Shown here piece after piece: positions 8,141 through 14,163 of a stretch of 14,163 nucleotides of DNA. The position numbers and the translations under genes are program-made. Position 1 is the first letter of the stretch; every line of letters begins with the position of its first letter. The stretch lies in the NCBI GenBank assembly GCA_022798855.1, contig JAAWNI010000031.1:1-14163 (forward strand). Direction: 5' to 3'. The notes below the pieces were generated by a model. That model saw only the letters and a list, made by a program, of their open reading frames with translations, was not told the origin of the DNA and did no database searches. The stretch is from Lawsonibacter sp. Its GTDB lineage: Bacteria > Bacillota > Clostridia > Oscillospirales > Oscillospiraceae.

Positions 8141-8812
8141 CTATTTGGACAGGCTCTCGATGGCGGCGGCGGCGGCCATCTGTTCGGCCTCCTTTTTGCT
8201 GCGGCCGGAGCCGGAGCCCACGGCCTGGCCGTTCAAGGTGACCTCCACAAAGAAGCGCTTGTTGTGGTCGGGGCCCTCCTCGCCCACCAGGCGGTAGCGG
8301 AGGACCTGGCCGCTCTCCCGCTGCACCAGCTCTTGGAGGGCGGTCTTGTGGTCCAGCGGCTTGGCCAGGCCGTCGGTTTCCCGGCTGAGGATATATTTTT
8401 GGATAAACTTCCGGGCTGAGCCGATGCCGCCGTCCAGGTAGATGGCGGCCAGGACGGCTTCCACGGCGTCGGCCTGGATAGAGGGCCTTTCCCGGCCGCC
8501 GCCGGAGCTCTCCCCTTTGCCGAGGCGGAGGTACTCCCCCAGGTTCAGCGCCTGGGCCACCTCCACCAGGCTCTCCTCGCAGACGAGGGCGGCTCTGGTG
8601 CGGGTCAGGTCCCCCTCGGGCAGGTCGGGGTGGCCGCGGTACAGATGGTCGGCCACCACCATGCCCAGGATGGAGTCGCCCAGGAACTCCAGCCGCTCGT
8701 TGCTGGGCAGCTTGCCCCGGCTCTCGTTGGCCCTGGAGCTGTGGGTCAGGGCGTTTTCCAGCAGCTCCCGGTTCTGAAATGAGTAGCCCAGCTTTTCTTC
8801 CAAAGTATTCAT
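8141..8812 (-). CDS. rnc: Ribonuclease III
   Basis: RNase III cleaves double-stranded RNA in rRNA maturation and mRNA turnover. The 223 residues are the normal bacterial length. The signature NERLEFLGDSILG (38-50) and DAVEAVLAAIYLDGG (115-129) supply the metal-binding acids E39, E42, D46, D115 and E118. The double-stranded-RNA-binding domain runs from about 155 (HKTALQELVQ) to 222 (GRSKKEAEQMAAAAA). ATG at 8812 has AAGGAG at 8819-8824, six bases away. It follows acpP by 60 bases in the same direction, the usual Firmicute pair, but smc, which commonly comes next, is absent: a terminator and the convergent Sel1 gene follow instead. Confidence 0.97.
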   Translation of the reverse strand: MNTLEEKLGYSFQNRELLENALTHSSRANESRGKLPSNERLEFLGDSILGMVVADHLYRGHPDLPEGDLTRTRAALVCEESLVEVAQALNLGEYLRLGKGESSGGGRERPSIQADAVEAVLAAIYLDGGIGSARKFIQKYILSRETDGLAKPLDHKTALQELVQRESGQVLRYRLVGEEGPDHNKRFFVEVTLNGQAVGSGSGRSKKEAEQMAAAAAIESLSK

Positions 8813-8834
8813 TTAAAACTCCTTAGAATAAGGT

Positions 8835-8859
8835 GGAACTCCGCTCTGGGCGGAGTTCC
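8835..8859 (-). promoter_or_regulatory. Hairpin between acpP and rnc
   Basis: GGAACTCCGC (8835-8844) and GCGGAGTTCC (8850-8859) form a perfect 10-bp stem with a 5-base loop, 13 bases after the acpP stop and about 10 bases ahead of the rnc ribosome binding site. No U-run follows on the minus strand (it reads ACCTTATTC), so it is not a full terminator. It probably makes acpP more abundant than rnc by partial termination or 3' end protection. It is short for a classical RNase III target. Confidence 0.6.
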
Positions 8860-8872
8860 GTCAAAGTGGTTG

Positions 8873-9106
8873 TCAGTCGATCTTATTCTGAAGAAACCTA
8901 ACCAGGTCGCTTACCGTGGAGATGGAGGAGGCCTCCTCCTCGTCCAGTTCCTCGATGCCGAATTCCTCCTCCAGGGCCATGGACAGGTCCACGATATCTA
9001 CGGAATCGGCGTTCAAATCATCGGTAAATGAGGTTTCCATGGTGATGCTGTCCGCATCGACATTGAATTGCTCGGCGATTAGGGCAGCCAGCTTTTCAAA
9101 GATCAT
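8873..9106 (-). CDS. acpP: Acyl carrier protein
   Basis: Acyl carrier protein holds growing fatty acyl chains on a 4'-phosphopantetheine arm during type II fatty acid synthesis. The 77 residues are small and acidic, and S35 in LNADSVDIVDL is the expected attachment serine (the common motif is DSLD/DSLE, here DSVD). Helix 2 (SVDIVDLSMALEEEFG) follows normally. The start is ATG 9106 with AAGGAG at 9117-9122; an upstream extension to 9142 would add 12 residues of non-ACP sequence that overlap the leader. A near-consensus promoter lies just upstream, and rnc follows 60 bases downstream. The fab genes that often accompany acpP are not adjacent. Confidence 0.95.
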   Translation of the reverse strand: MIFEKLAALIAEQFNVDADSITMETSFTDDLNADSVDIVDLSMALEEEFGIEELDEEEASSISTVSDLVRFLQNKID

Positions 9107-9153
9107 ATTTGTGTCGCTCCTTCTGTCTGTGCCAACGCACATTTTCTGTCCTT

Positions 9154-9182
9154 ATGATAGGCATAATTGCCCCGGCTGTCAA
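9154..9182 (-). promoter_or_regulatory. Sigma-A promoter of acpP-rnc
   Basis: On the minus strand TTGACA (9182-9177) and TATCAT (9159-9154) are separated by exactly 17 bases. The -35 is perfect and overlaps the stop codon of the upstream symporter gene. The predicted start gives a leader of roughly 40 bases before the acpP ATG. This lets the essential acpP-rnc pair be expressed independently of the symporter. Confidence 0.85.
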
Positions 9183-10558
9183 TAGGGTTTTTCCATTTTC
9201 TTCGAGGAATTCCACCGCCGCAGTTCTCCCAGGGCCTGGGGGGCGAGGAGCAGAAGGGCGGCCAGGTTGGGCAGAGCCATCAGGGCGTTGCACAGATCCA
9301 CCAGCTGCCAGATGGCCTGGGGGCTCCAGACCGCCCCCAGAACGACGCAGCCCAAGAAGACGGCCCGGTATAGAAGCGTCAGCCCCCGGGGCATTTTCCG
9401 GGGCCCGTTTTCCTGGGAAAAGAGGAAGGCAAGGCTCTGCTCGCCGTAGCAGCTCCACCCCAGGATGGAGGAGAAGGCGAACAGCAGCAGGGACAGGGTG
9501 ACGACCCCCTCCCCCACCGGGCCCAGGACGGAGCCGAAGGCGGCGGCGGTGAGGGCCGCGCCGGAGGGTCCGCCGGGGCGCCACGCCCCGCTGGACAAAA
9601 TGGCCAGGGCGGTAACGGTGCACACCAGCATGGTGGACAGGAAGACCTCAAAGATCCCCCACATGCCCTGGCGGGCGGGGGAGTCGGTCCGGGCGGCGCC
9701 GTGGGCGATGGCGGAGGTGCCCAGGCCGGCCTCGTTGGTGAACACACCACGGGCGGCCCCGTAGCGGATGGCCGTGGAGACGGTCCAGCCGCCGCAGCCC
9801 CCCGCCAGGGCGGCGGGGCGGAAGGCGTGGGAGAATATCTGACCCAGTGCGGCCGGGACGGCGCTCCAGTTGCGGGCCAGCACCAGCCCGCCGCCCCCCA
9901 GATACAGCGCAGCCATAAGGGGCACCAGGGCGGTGGACACCGCCGCCACCCGGCCCAGCCCGCCCAACATGACGAGCCCGGCCAACAGGGCGGCGGCCAG
10001 CCCTACTGCCAGCCGGGGGAGACCCCAGGCCGCCTCCAGGCTGGAAGCGATGGAGGAGGACTGCACCAGGTTGCCCCCCGCCAGGGTGGCGGGAAGGCAG
10101 GCCAGGCAGAAGCAGGATGCCAGGAAGGGGGAGCCAACCCCGTCCCGCAGGTAGAACATGGGCCCGCCCCGGAGCTGGCCGTCCGGCCCCCGGCGCTGGT
10201 ACTTCACCGCGAGGAGCTTTTCGCCGCAGCTGGTCATCATGCCCAGGAAGGAGAACACCCACATCCAGAAGATGGCCCCCGGCCCCCCGGCGGCGAGGGC
10301 GGCCGCCACCCCGGCGATGGAGCCGGTGCCGATGGTGGAAGCCAGGGCGGTGGCCAAGGCCTGGAAGGGGGACAGCCCGCCTTTCCCGCCCACCTGGGGC
10401 CGGCGGAACAGCGAGCCCGCCGTGGCCCGCCACCAGACGGGAAACTCAAAAAGCTGAAAAAATCCGGAGCCAGCGGAGTACACCAGCCCGGTGGTGAGGA
10501 AAAGCCCCAGCAGCCAGGGGTTCCACAGGAAGTCGGTGAGCCGGGATAAAAGTTCCAC
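9179..10558 (-). CDS. Sodium:alanine/glycine symporter (AGCS family)
   Basis: This is an integral membrane carrier of the alanine/glycine:cation symporter family (AlsT/DagA-like), which imports small neutral amino acids with Na+ or H+. With this start the protein has 459 residues, mostly hydrophobic, with many transmembrane segments. The family signature is GGPGAIFWMWVFSFLG (about residues 91-106), and upstream FQALATALASTIGTGSIAG is the conserved substrate/ion-binding stretch. I chose GTG 10558, which has GAGGTGG at 10565-10571 five bases upstream; the longer GTG 10567 would leave almost no spacing to that site. No terminator separates it from acpP, so read-through is likely. The exact substrate cannot be assigned, and I saw no glycine riboswitch in the leader. 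Confidence 0.94.
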   Translation of the reverse strand: MELLSRLTDFLWNPWLLGLFLTTGLVYSAGSGFFQLFEFPVWWRATAGSLFRRPQVGGKGGLSPFQALATALASTIGTGSIAGVAAALAAGGPGAIFWMWVFSFLGMMTSCGEKLLAVKYQRRGPDGQLRGGPMFYLRDGVGSPFLASCFCLACLPATLAGGNLVQSSSIASSLEAAWGLPRLAVGLAAALLAGLVMLGGLGRVAAVSTALVPLMAALYLGGGGLVLARNWSAVPAALGQIFSHAFRPAALAGGCGGWTVSTAIRYGAARGVFTNEAGLGTSAIAHGAARTDSPARQGMWGIFEVFLSTMLVCTVTALAILSSGAWRPGGPSGAALTAAAFGSVLGPVGEGVVTLSLLLFAFSSILGWSCYGEQSLAFLFSQENGPRKMPRGLTLLYRAVFLGCVVLGAVWSPQAIWQLVDLCNALMALPNLAALLLLAPQALGELRRWNSSKKMEKPY

Positions 10559-10564
10559 CCATAC

Positions 10565-10571
10565 CACCTCG
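10565..10571 (-). promoter_or_regulatory. Ribosome binding site that decides the symporter start
   Basis: Read on the minus strand, GAGGTGG lies five bases before GTG 10558. The other possible GTG (10567) lies inside this same motif, which argues against it as start. Confidence 0.55.
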
Positions 10572-10580
10572 AAACAGCGT

Positions 10581-10596
10581 GGACGCCAGGGCGTCC
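10581..10596. promoter_or_regulatory. 16-base palindrome in the symporter/SLH divergent region
   Basis: GGACGCC (10581-10587) and GGCGTCC (10590-10596) form a perfect inverted repeat with a 2-base centre, 22 bases before the symporter start. It could be an operator for the symporter or a leader hairpin. No regulator is encoded next to it. Confidence 0.35.
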
Positions 10597-10640
10597 CAAA
10601 GGACCATATGCGGGGCGGGGAGAAAAAATGCGCCCTCCGG

Positions 10641-10670
10641 GAACTTTTTCCTCGGAGGAGCGTCTATACT
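10641..10670 (+). promoter_or_regulatory. Candidate promoter of the secreted SLH-like protein gene
   Basis: A good -10 (TATACT, 10665-10670) lies 63 bases before the start codon. The -35 region at correct spacing (GAACTT, 10641-10646, 18-base spacer) is poor, so activation or a different sigma is possible. The call rests mainly on the -10. Confidence 0.35.
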
Positions 10671-10719
10671 GATAGAGAGACAAAACACAACACAGCCCAC
10701 ACCCGCGAAAACGAAAAAA

Positions 10720-10724
10720 AGGAG
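10720..10724 (+). promoter_or_regulatory. Ribosome binding site that decides the SLH-like protein start
   Basis: AGGAG at 10720-10724 follows a run of A. It touches a first in-frame ATG (10725), which is too close, and is nine bases from the second (10734). The second starts a textbook signal peptide (MNKKLLTLALSGALLC), so it is the real start. Confidence 0.75.
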
Positions 10725-10733
10725 ATGTACGGC

Positions 10734-11834
10734 ATGAACAAGAAATTATTGACGCTCGCGCTGAGCGGCGCGCTGCTCTGCTCCATGGGGGCTCCGTCCC
10801 TGGCGGCGGGGAACATCCCCTCCCCCAAAGCGGAGGGCCCGGGGGCGGGGGACGTCCAGCCCCTTCCCGACAGCCAGCTGTATTACGGACAGGTCAAGGC
10901 GGTGCTCACCCATGAGGACGGGGCCGTCGCCGGCCTGCACATGGACTCTGAGCGGTACGGCGAGTATGTGATGAAGATATCCGGCCAGACCTTCTGGATC
11001 GACAGCGGGGAGCGGACCGCCAGTGGTCCCGACGGCCTGGAGCCGGGGGAGCGGCTCTATGTGTTCCACAGCCCTGTCTCCACCCGGTCCATGCCGCCCC
11101 AGTCCGCCGCCTTCGCCGTGGTGCGCAATGCCCCCCAGGATGCGGGCTGCGCCATGTACCACAAGGTGGAGGGGGTGGAGGAGCTGGAGGACAGGCTCCA
11201 GATCACCACGGACAACGGCGGGCTGTTTCTGTACGCCGGGGAGGAGACTGGCCTGGCCTCCTACACCGGGAGCCCTGTGGACGGCCTGGGGGCCATTGAG
11301 CCCGGGGCCCACATCATGGCATGGTACGACGTGGTGGCGCTGTCCTACCCCGGCCAGGCCTATGCCCAGCACATCATGGTGCTGGACCAGGAAGCGGCCG
11401 CCGGGCCGCTGACCCGCTCCGCCCTGGTCAGCCTGATGCACGAAGCCCAGGGGAAGCCGGTGGTGAACTACCTGATGGATTACAGCGACGTAGACCCCTC
11501 CGCCCCCTACGGGGAGGCCATGCGCTGGGCCAGCAGCGAGGGGATTATCAGCGGCTACGGCGACGGCAGCGCCGGCCCCGGCGACGGGGTGGACCGGGAG
11601 CAGATGGCGGTGATGGTGTGGCGCTGGGCGGGCAGCCCCATGCTGATGGACTACCCCGGCCTGGCCAATTACTCCGACGCGGGGGACATCTCCCTCTTTG
11701 CCCAGCCGGCGCTGGCCTGGGCCCATCAGAAGGGCCTGCTCCCCGCCGAGGGCCGCTTAGGCCCCAAGGATGCCGTGTCCCTGGCGGAGGCGGAAGCCAT
11801 GATCGCCGCTCTGAGCAAGGCCAAGGCTGAGTAA
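10734..11834 (+). CDS. Secreted protein with duplicated beta-rich domain and C-terminal SLH-like repeats
   Basis: The 366-residue product begins with a Sec signal peptide (MNKKLLTLALSGALLC, likely cut near residue 25 after SLAA), so it is exported. Residues about 50-132 and 143-218 look like two related beta-rich units: both contain a [LI]EPG motif followed by a short strand pair and a PPQSAAFAVV or YPGQAYAQHIMV ending. The C-terminus has one good S-layer-homology repeat (YSDVDPSAPYGEAMRWASSE with GIISGYGDG and DREQMAVMVWRWAGS, 250-301) and one degenerate repeat (YSDAGDIS, WAHQKGLLP, LAEAEAMIAAL, 313-360). SLH domains bind pyruvylated cell-wall polymers, usually as three repeats, so anchoring here may be weak. 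It is divergent from the symporter and ends at a strong terminator. The specific function is unknown. Confidence 0.88.
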   Translation: MNKKLLTLALSGALLCSMGAPSLAAGNIPSPKAEGPGAGDVQPLPDSQLYYGQVKAVLTHEDGAVAGLHMDSERYGEYVMKISGQTFWIDSGERTASGPDGLEPGERLYVFHSPVSTRSMPPQSAAFAVVRNAPQDAGCAMYHKVEGVEELEDRLQITTDNGGLFLYAGEETGLASYTGSPVDGLGAIEPGAHIMAWYDVVALSYPGQAYAQHIMVLDQEAAAGPLTRSALVSLMHEAQGKPVVNYLMDYSDVDPSAPYGEAMRWASSEGIISGYGDGSAGPGDGVDREQMAVMVWRWAGSPMLMDYPGLANYSDAGDISLFAQPALAWAHQKGLLPAEGRLGPKDAVSLAEAEAMIAALSKAKAE

Positions 11835-11850
11835 CCCCGAAATATAATCT

Positions 11851-11892
11851 GCCCCCTGGCGCGGCCTGTATACCGTGCCAGGGGGCTTTTTT
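11851..11892 (+). terminator. Strong intrinsic terminator of the SLH-like protein gene
   Basis: GCCCCCTGGCGCGG (11851-11864) pairs with CCGTGCCAGGGGGC (11873-11886) over 14 bp with one G-T pair and an 8-base loop, followed directly by six T (11887-11892). The last two T belong to the TAA stop of the convergent antiporter gene. On the minus strand the stem could also stop the antiporter transcript, though the following AGATTATATTTC is a poor U-run. Confidence 0.93.
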
Positions 11893-13072
11893 ACGTCAGC
11901 TCCGGACCTCTGGAGATGGCCAGCTTGAGGAGGACGGGGGTCAGCAGGGCGGAGCAGATCACCGCCAGAACGATAGCGGGGAGGATGGACGGGTCGATCA
12001 TCCCCGCGTTGATGCCCCGCTGGGCCACCATCAGGGCCACCTCGCTGCGGGCCACCATGCCGATGCCCACCACCAGGGACTGGTGGCGGCTCATGCGGCA
12101 GGCCAGGCCGCCCAGGCCGCAGCCCACGACCTTGGACAGCACGGCGGCGGCCACCAGCAGCAGGGCGAAGGCCAGGATGCTGGAATTCATGTCCCGGAGG
12201 TTGGTTTTCATGCCCACCCCGGCGAAAAATACCGGGGTAAACACCATATAAGAGGTGATGGTGAACTTTTTAGCCACAAACTTCCGGGCCTTGGTCACGT
12301 TGCACAGGATCAGCCCGGCGAAGTAGGCCCCGGTGATGTCGGCCACGCCGAACCACTCCTCGGAGCAGTAGGCCATCAGCAGGCAGAAGGCCAGGGACCA
12401 CACCGCCACCCGGCGGCTGTGCCAGTGCTCCTCGGCCACGTAGATGAAAATCCGGCGGACGATCAGCCCCACCGCCAGCACAAAGACGAAGAAGAGGACG
12501 ATGCGGAACAGCACCTGAACCGGGTCGGAGTCGCCGGAGCTGAAAGCGCTGAGGACGGACAGCACCACGATGCCGATGATGTCGTCGATCAGGGCGGCGC
12601 TGAGAAGGGTGGTGCCCGTCTTTGTTTTCAGCTTGCCCATCTCGTTCAGCGTCTCCACCGTGATGGAGACGGAGGTGGCGGAGAACACGGAGCCCATAAA
12701 GGCGGATTTCAGCAGGTTATATGCGGTAAACTCCCCGCCGCAGAAGAAGACGAAATACAGCCCGCCGCAGAGGAGCAGGGGCGTGAACACCCCCAGCACC
12801 GCGATCACGCTGGCCTGCACGCCAGTCTCCTTCAGCTCATTCATGTCGGTGTCGATGCCGGCGGTGAACATCAGCATGATCACGCCGATCTCCGCCGCCT
12901 TGACCAAAAAGTCGGTGCTCTCCAGCACGCCGAAGCCGCTGGGGCCCATGATGATGCCGGCCAGCAGGGCGCCCACCACCTGGGGCAGGTGGACGTGCTC
13001 GGTGAGCAGGCCGAAGACCTTGGTGGACAGCAGGATGACTGCCAAAAGCAGTAAGTAGGTATAGGATTCCAT
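11891..13072 (-). CDS. CPA2-family cation/proton antiporter
   Basis: This is a monovalent cation:proton exchanger of the CPA2 superfamily (GerN/NapA/KefB-type membrane domain) in the cytoplasmic membrane, likely for Na+ or K+ against H+. Its 393 residues form an almost continuous series of hydrophobic segments. Motifs: HLPQVVGALLAGIIMGPSGFG (28-48, in parts), FTAGIDTDMNEL (69-80), SATSVSITVETLNEMG (131-146) and the ion-binding D163-D164 pair in ALIDDIIGIVVLS, a pair typical of electrogenic members. K314 in SKVVG is a candidate for the conserved lysine. There is no C-terminal TrkA-N/RCK domain, so it is the short, transporter-only form. ATG 13072 has GGAGGG at 13083-13088. A near-consensus promoter and a terminator-like leader hairpin precede it. 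The transported ion is not certain. Confidence 0.93.
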   Translation of the reverse strand: MESYTYLLLLAVILLSTKVFGLLTEHVHLPQVVGALLAGIIMGPSGFGVLESTDFLVKAAEIGVIMLMFTAGIDTDMNELKETGVQASVIAVLGVFTPLLLCGGLYFVFFCGGEFTAYNLLKSAFMGSVFSATSVSITVETLNEMGKLKTKTGTTLLSAALIDDIIGIVVLSVLSAFSSGDSDPVQVLFRIVLFFVFVLAVGLIVRRIFIYVAEEHWHSRRVAVWSLAFCLLMAYCSEEWFGVADITGAYFAGLILCNVTKARKFVAKKFTITSYMVFTPVFFAGVGMKTNLRDMNSSILAFALLLVAAAVLSKVVGCGLGGLACRMSRHQSLVVGIGMVARSEVALMVAQRGINAGMIDPSILPAIVLAVICSALLTPVLLKLAISRGPELT

Positions 13073-13088
13073 TGTTTAACTTCCCTCC

Positions 13089-13118
13089 AAAAAACACCGT
13101 CCGGGGCCGCCCCGGACG
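13089..13118 (-). promoter_or_regulatory. Terminator-like hairpin in the antiporter mRNA leader
   Basis: On the minus strand CGTCCGGGG and CCCCGGACG (13118-13110 and 13106-13098) form a perfect 9-bp GC stem with a 3-base loop. Three bases later come six T (13094-13089), and then the GGAGGG ribosome binding site. It lies right at the predicted 5' end of the transcript. It could attenuate transcription, stabilise the 5' end or control access to the ribosome binding site. On the plus strand no T-run follows. Confidence 0.6.
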
Positions 13119-13125
13119 TCCCTGT

Positions 13126-13154
13126 ATTATACGCACCGTTATCGGGGAAGTCAA
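13126..13154 (-). promoter_or_regulatory. Sigma-A promoter of the antiporter gene
   Basis: On the minus strand TTGACT (13154-13149) and a perfect TATAAT (13131-13126) are separated by 17 bases. Transcription should begin near 13119, giving a leader of about 47 bases that contains the terminator-like hairpin. Confidence 0.88.
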
Positions 13155-13187
13155 TGGTCAAAGTGTCAGGAAAATCCCGTTTTTTTC

Positions 13188-13216
13188 TTGCCCGATGGTG
13201 CAAAAACTGATATACT
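13188..13216 (+). promoter_or_regulatory. Sigma-A promoter of polA
   Basis: TTGCCC (13188-13193) and TATACT (13211-13216) are separated by 17 bases, and TG one base before the -10 (TGATATACT) makes it an extended -10. The leader would be about 27 bases. It diverges from the antiporter promoter, with 33 bases between the two -35 elements. Confidence 0.75.
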
Positions 13217-13249
13217 GTGATGTTAGATTTTTTAAGGAGTCTTCACAAT

Positions 13250-14163
13250 ATGAAAAAACTGATGGTCATTGACGGCAATTCCATTGTCAACCGGGCCTTC
13301 TACGGGGTCAGCCAGAGCCTGGCCACCCGGGAGGGCCAGCCCACCAACGCCATTTTCGGCTTTCTGAACATTTTAAACAAGCTGCTGGACGAGTCGGCCC
13401 CCGACGCCCTGTGCGTCACCTTCGACCGGGCGGCCCCCACCTTCCGGCACCTGGCCTTCGAGGGCTACAAAGCCAACCGGAAGGGGATGCCCGAGGAGCT
13501 GGCCAGCCAGATGCCCCTTTTAAAGGAGGTGCTGGCGGCCCTGAACGTGCCCATGTACGAGCTGGACGGCTGGGAGGCCGACGATCTGCTGGGCACCATC
13601 GCCCGGCTGGACGAGGCCGCCGGCTGGGAGACGGCCATCGTCACCGGGGACAAGGACGCCCTCCAGCTGGTGACGGACCAGACCACCGTCAAGCTGGTGT
13701 CCACCCGAATGGGCCGCACCACCACCAAAGACGTAACTCCGGAGCTTTTCCGAAAGGAATACGGCTTCGACCCCAAAAACATCATCGACCTGAAGGCCCT
13801 CATGGGGGACTCCTCCGACAACTACCCCGGCGTGAAGGGTGTGGGCGAGAAGACGGCCATGTCCCTCATCCAGCTCTATCACACCGTTGCCCACCTGTAC
13901 GACCACATGCCGGAGATTTGCTCCGCCCCCAATGTGGACGCCAAGCCCGGCCTGGTAAAGAAGCTGGCCGAAGGGAAGGAGAGCGCTTTCCTGTCCTATG
14001 ACCTGGCAACAATACGCACCGACGCGCCCATCGACTTTAGTCCCGAGGCCAATCTGCGTCAAGCGCCGGACAACAACCGGTTGTACCAGCTTTTCCTGAA
14101 CCTGGAATTTTCCAAGCTCATTGACAAATACGGTCTCACCGCCCCCCAGGGGGAGCAGGCGGT
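13250..14163 (+). CDS. polA: DNA polymerase I, N-terminal part (5'-3' exonuclease domain), cut by window edge
   Basis: PolA removes RNA primers and fills gaps in lagging-strand synthesis and repair. The first 304 codons are present and the frame stays open to the edge. They cover the 5'-3' exonuclease: MKKLMVIDGNSIVNRAFYG (1-19, with D8), FDR (58-60), YKANRKGMPEEL (73-84), DGWEADDLLGT (106-116), VTGDKDALQLV (131-141), LMGDSSDNYPG (184-194) and the helix-hairpin GVKGVGEKTA (194-203). The acidic residues of the metal site are all visible. The polymerase domain lies beyond the window. ATG 13250 has AAGGAG at 13234-13239, ten bases upstream, and its own promoter. Confidence 0.96.
   Translation, partial: MKKLMVIDGNSIVNRAFYGVSQSLATREGQPTNAIFGFLNILNKLLDESAPDALCVTFDRAAPTFRHLAFEGYKANRKGMPEELASQMPLLKEVLAALNVPMYELDGWEADDLLGTIARLDEAAGWETAIVTGDKDALQLVTDQTTVKLVSTRMGRTTTKDVTPELFRKEYGFDPKNIIDLKALMGDSSDNYPGVKGVGEKTAMSLIQLYHTVAHLYDHMPEICSAPNVDAKPGLVKKLAEGKESAFLSYDLATIRTDAPIDFSPEANLRQAPDNNRLYQLFLNLEFSKLIDKYGLTAPQGEQA

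Noticed and set aside
9107..9142. 12-residue N-terminal extension of acyl carrier protein
   Set aside because: The added residues do not belong to the ACP fold, and AAGGAG at 9117-9122 points to ATG 9106.
10491..10733. 81-codon N-terminal extension of the SLH-like protein
   Set aside because: It would place residues before a clear signal peptide and overlap the symporter start on the other strand; AGGAG at 10720-10724 supports the start at 10734.
10568..10733. Possible glycine/alanine-type riboswitch ahead of the symporter
   Set aside because: The leader is short and shows only a simple palindrome; I could not find the paired-helix core of a glycine riboswitch.

Overview
The window looks like chromosomal DNA of a GC-rich Firmicute (Clostridia), most plausibly an Oscillospiraceae-type gut anaerobe. 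The evidence is strongly G/C-biased third codon positions, clear AGGAGG-type ribosome binding sites, a dgt-dnaG-rpoD block with a Firmicute-style primary sigma factor, an acpP-rnc pair and a secreted protein with S-layer-homology-like repeats. The taxonomic placement is inference; there is no rRNA in the window. Ten protein genes are supported, one of them (polA) cut by the right edge. No tRNA, rRNA, CRISPR array or transposase gene was seen.

Layout. 1-264: left-edge sequence with an intrinsic terminator for something upstream, then the dgt leader. 265-4421: dgt, dnaG (TTG start) and rpoD on the plus strand, a macromolecular-synthesis block in which dnaG and rpoD overlap by 4 bases. 4422-4763: an unusual 342-base intergenic region. 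It carries a second, nearly perfect copy of the last 46 bases of rpoD plus 8 bases beyond its stop, a short third copy, a hairpin-rich 146-base insert and a 79-base element with imperfect terminal inverted repeats. 4764-8096: a 1110-residue cytosolic protein made of 28 Sel1-like repeats arranged in a three-repeat higher-order unit. 8107-8139: a terminator separates it from three minus-strand genes, rnc (8141-8812), acpP (8873-9106) and a sodium:alanine/glycine symporter (9179-10558). 10734-11834: a divergently transcribed secreted protein with degenerate SLH repeats. 11851-11892: a strong terminator whose U-tract overlaps the stop codon of a convergent CPA2-type cation/proton antiporter (11891-13072, minus). 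13250 to the edge: polA (5'-3' exonuclease part), divergent from the antiporter, each with a well-formed sigma-A promoter.

How the genes fit together. Most are housekeeping: replication priming and repair (dnaG, polA), the primary sigma factor, dNTP control (dgt), lipid synthesis (acpP), RNA processing (rnc), and ion and amino-acid transport. The accessory signal is concentrated at 4376-8096: the duplicated rpoD tail, the mobile-looking small repeats and the Sel1 repeat protein. The Sel1 gene shows an A-B-C repeat order at 36 residues per repeat (108 residues, 324 bases per unit) with one visible C/A fusion repeat, a trace of unequal recombination. I see no complete defence or mobile system here. 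The best candidates for something undescribed are the rpoD-tail duplication with its small inserts, the cysteine-rich A-B-C Sel1 scaffold, and the terminator-like hairpin in the leader of the antiporter gene.
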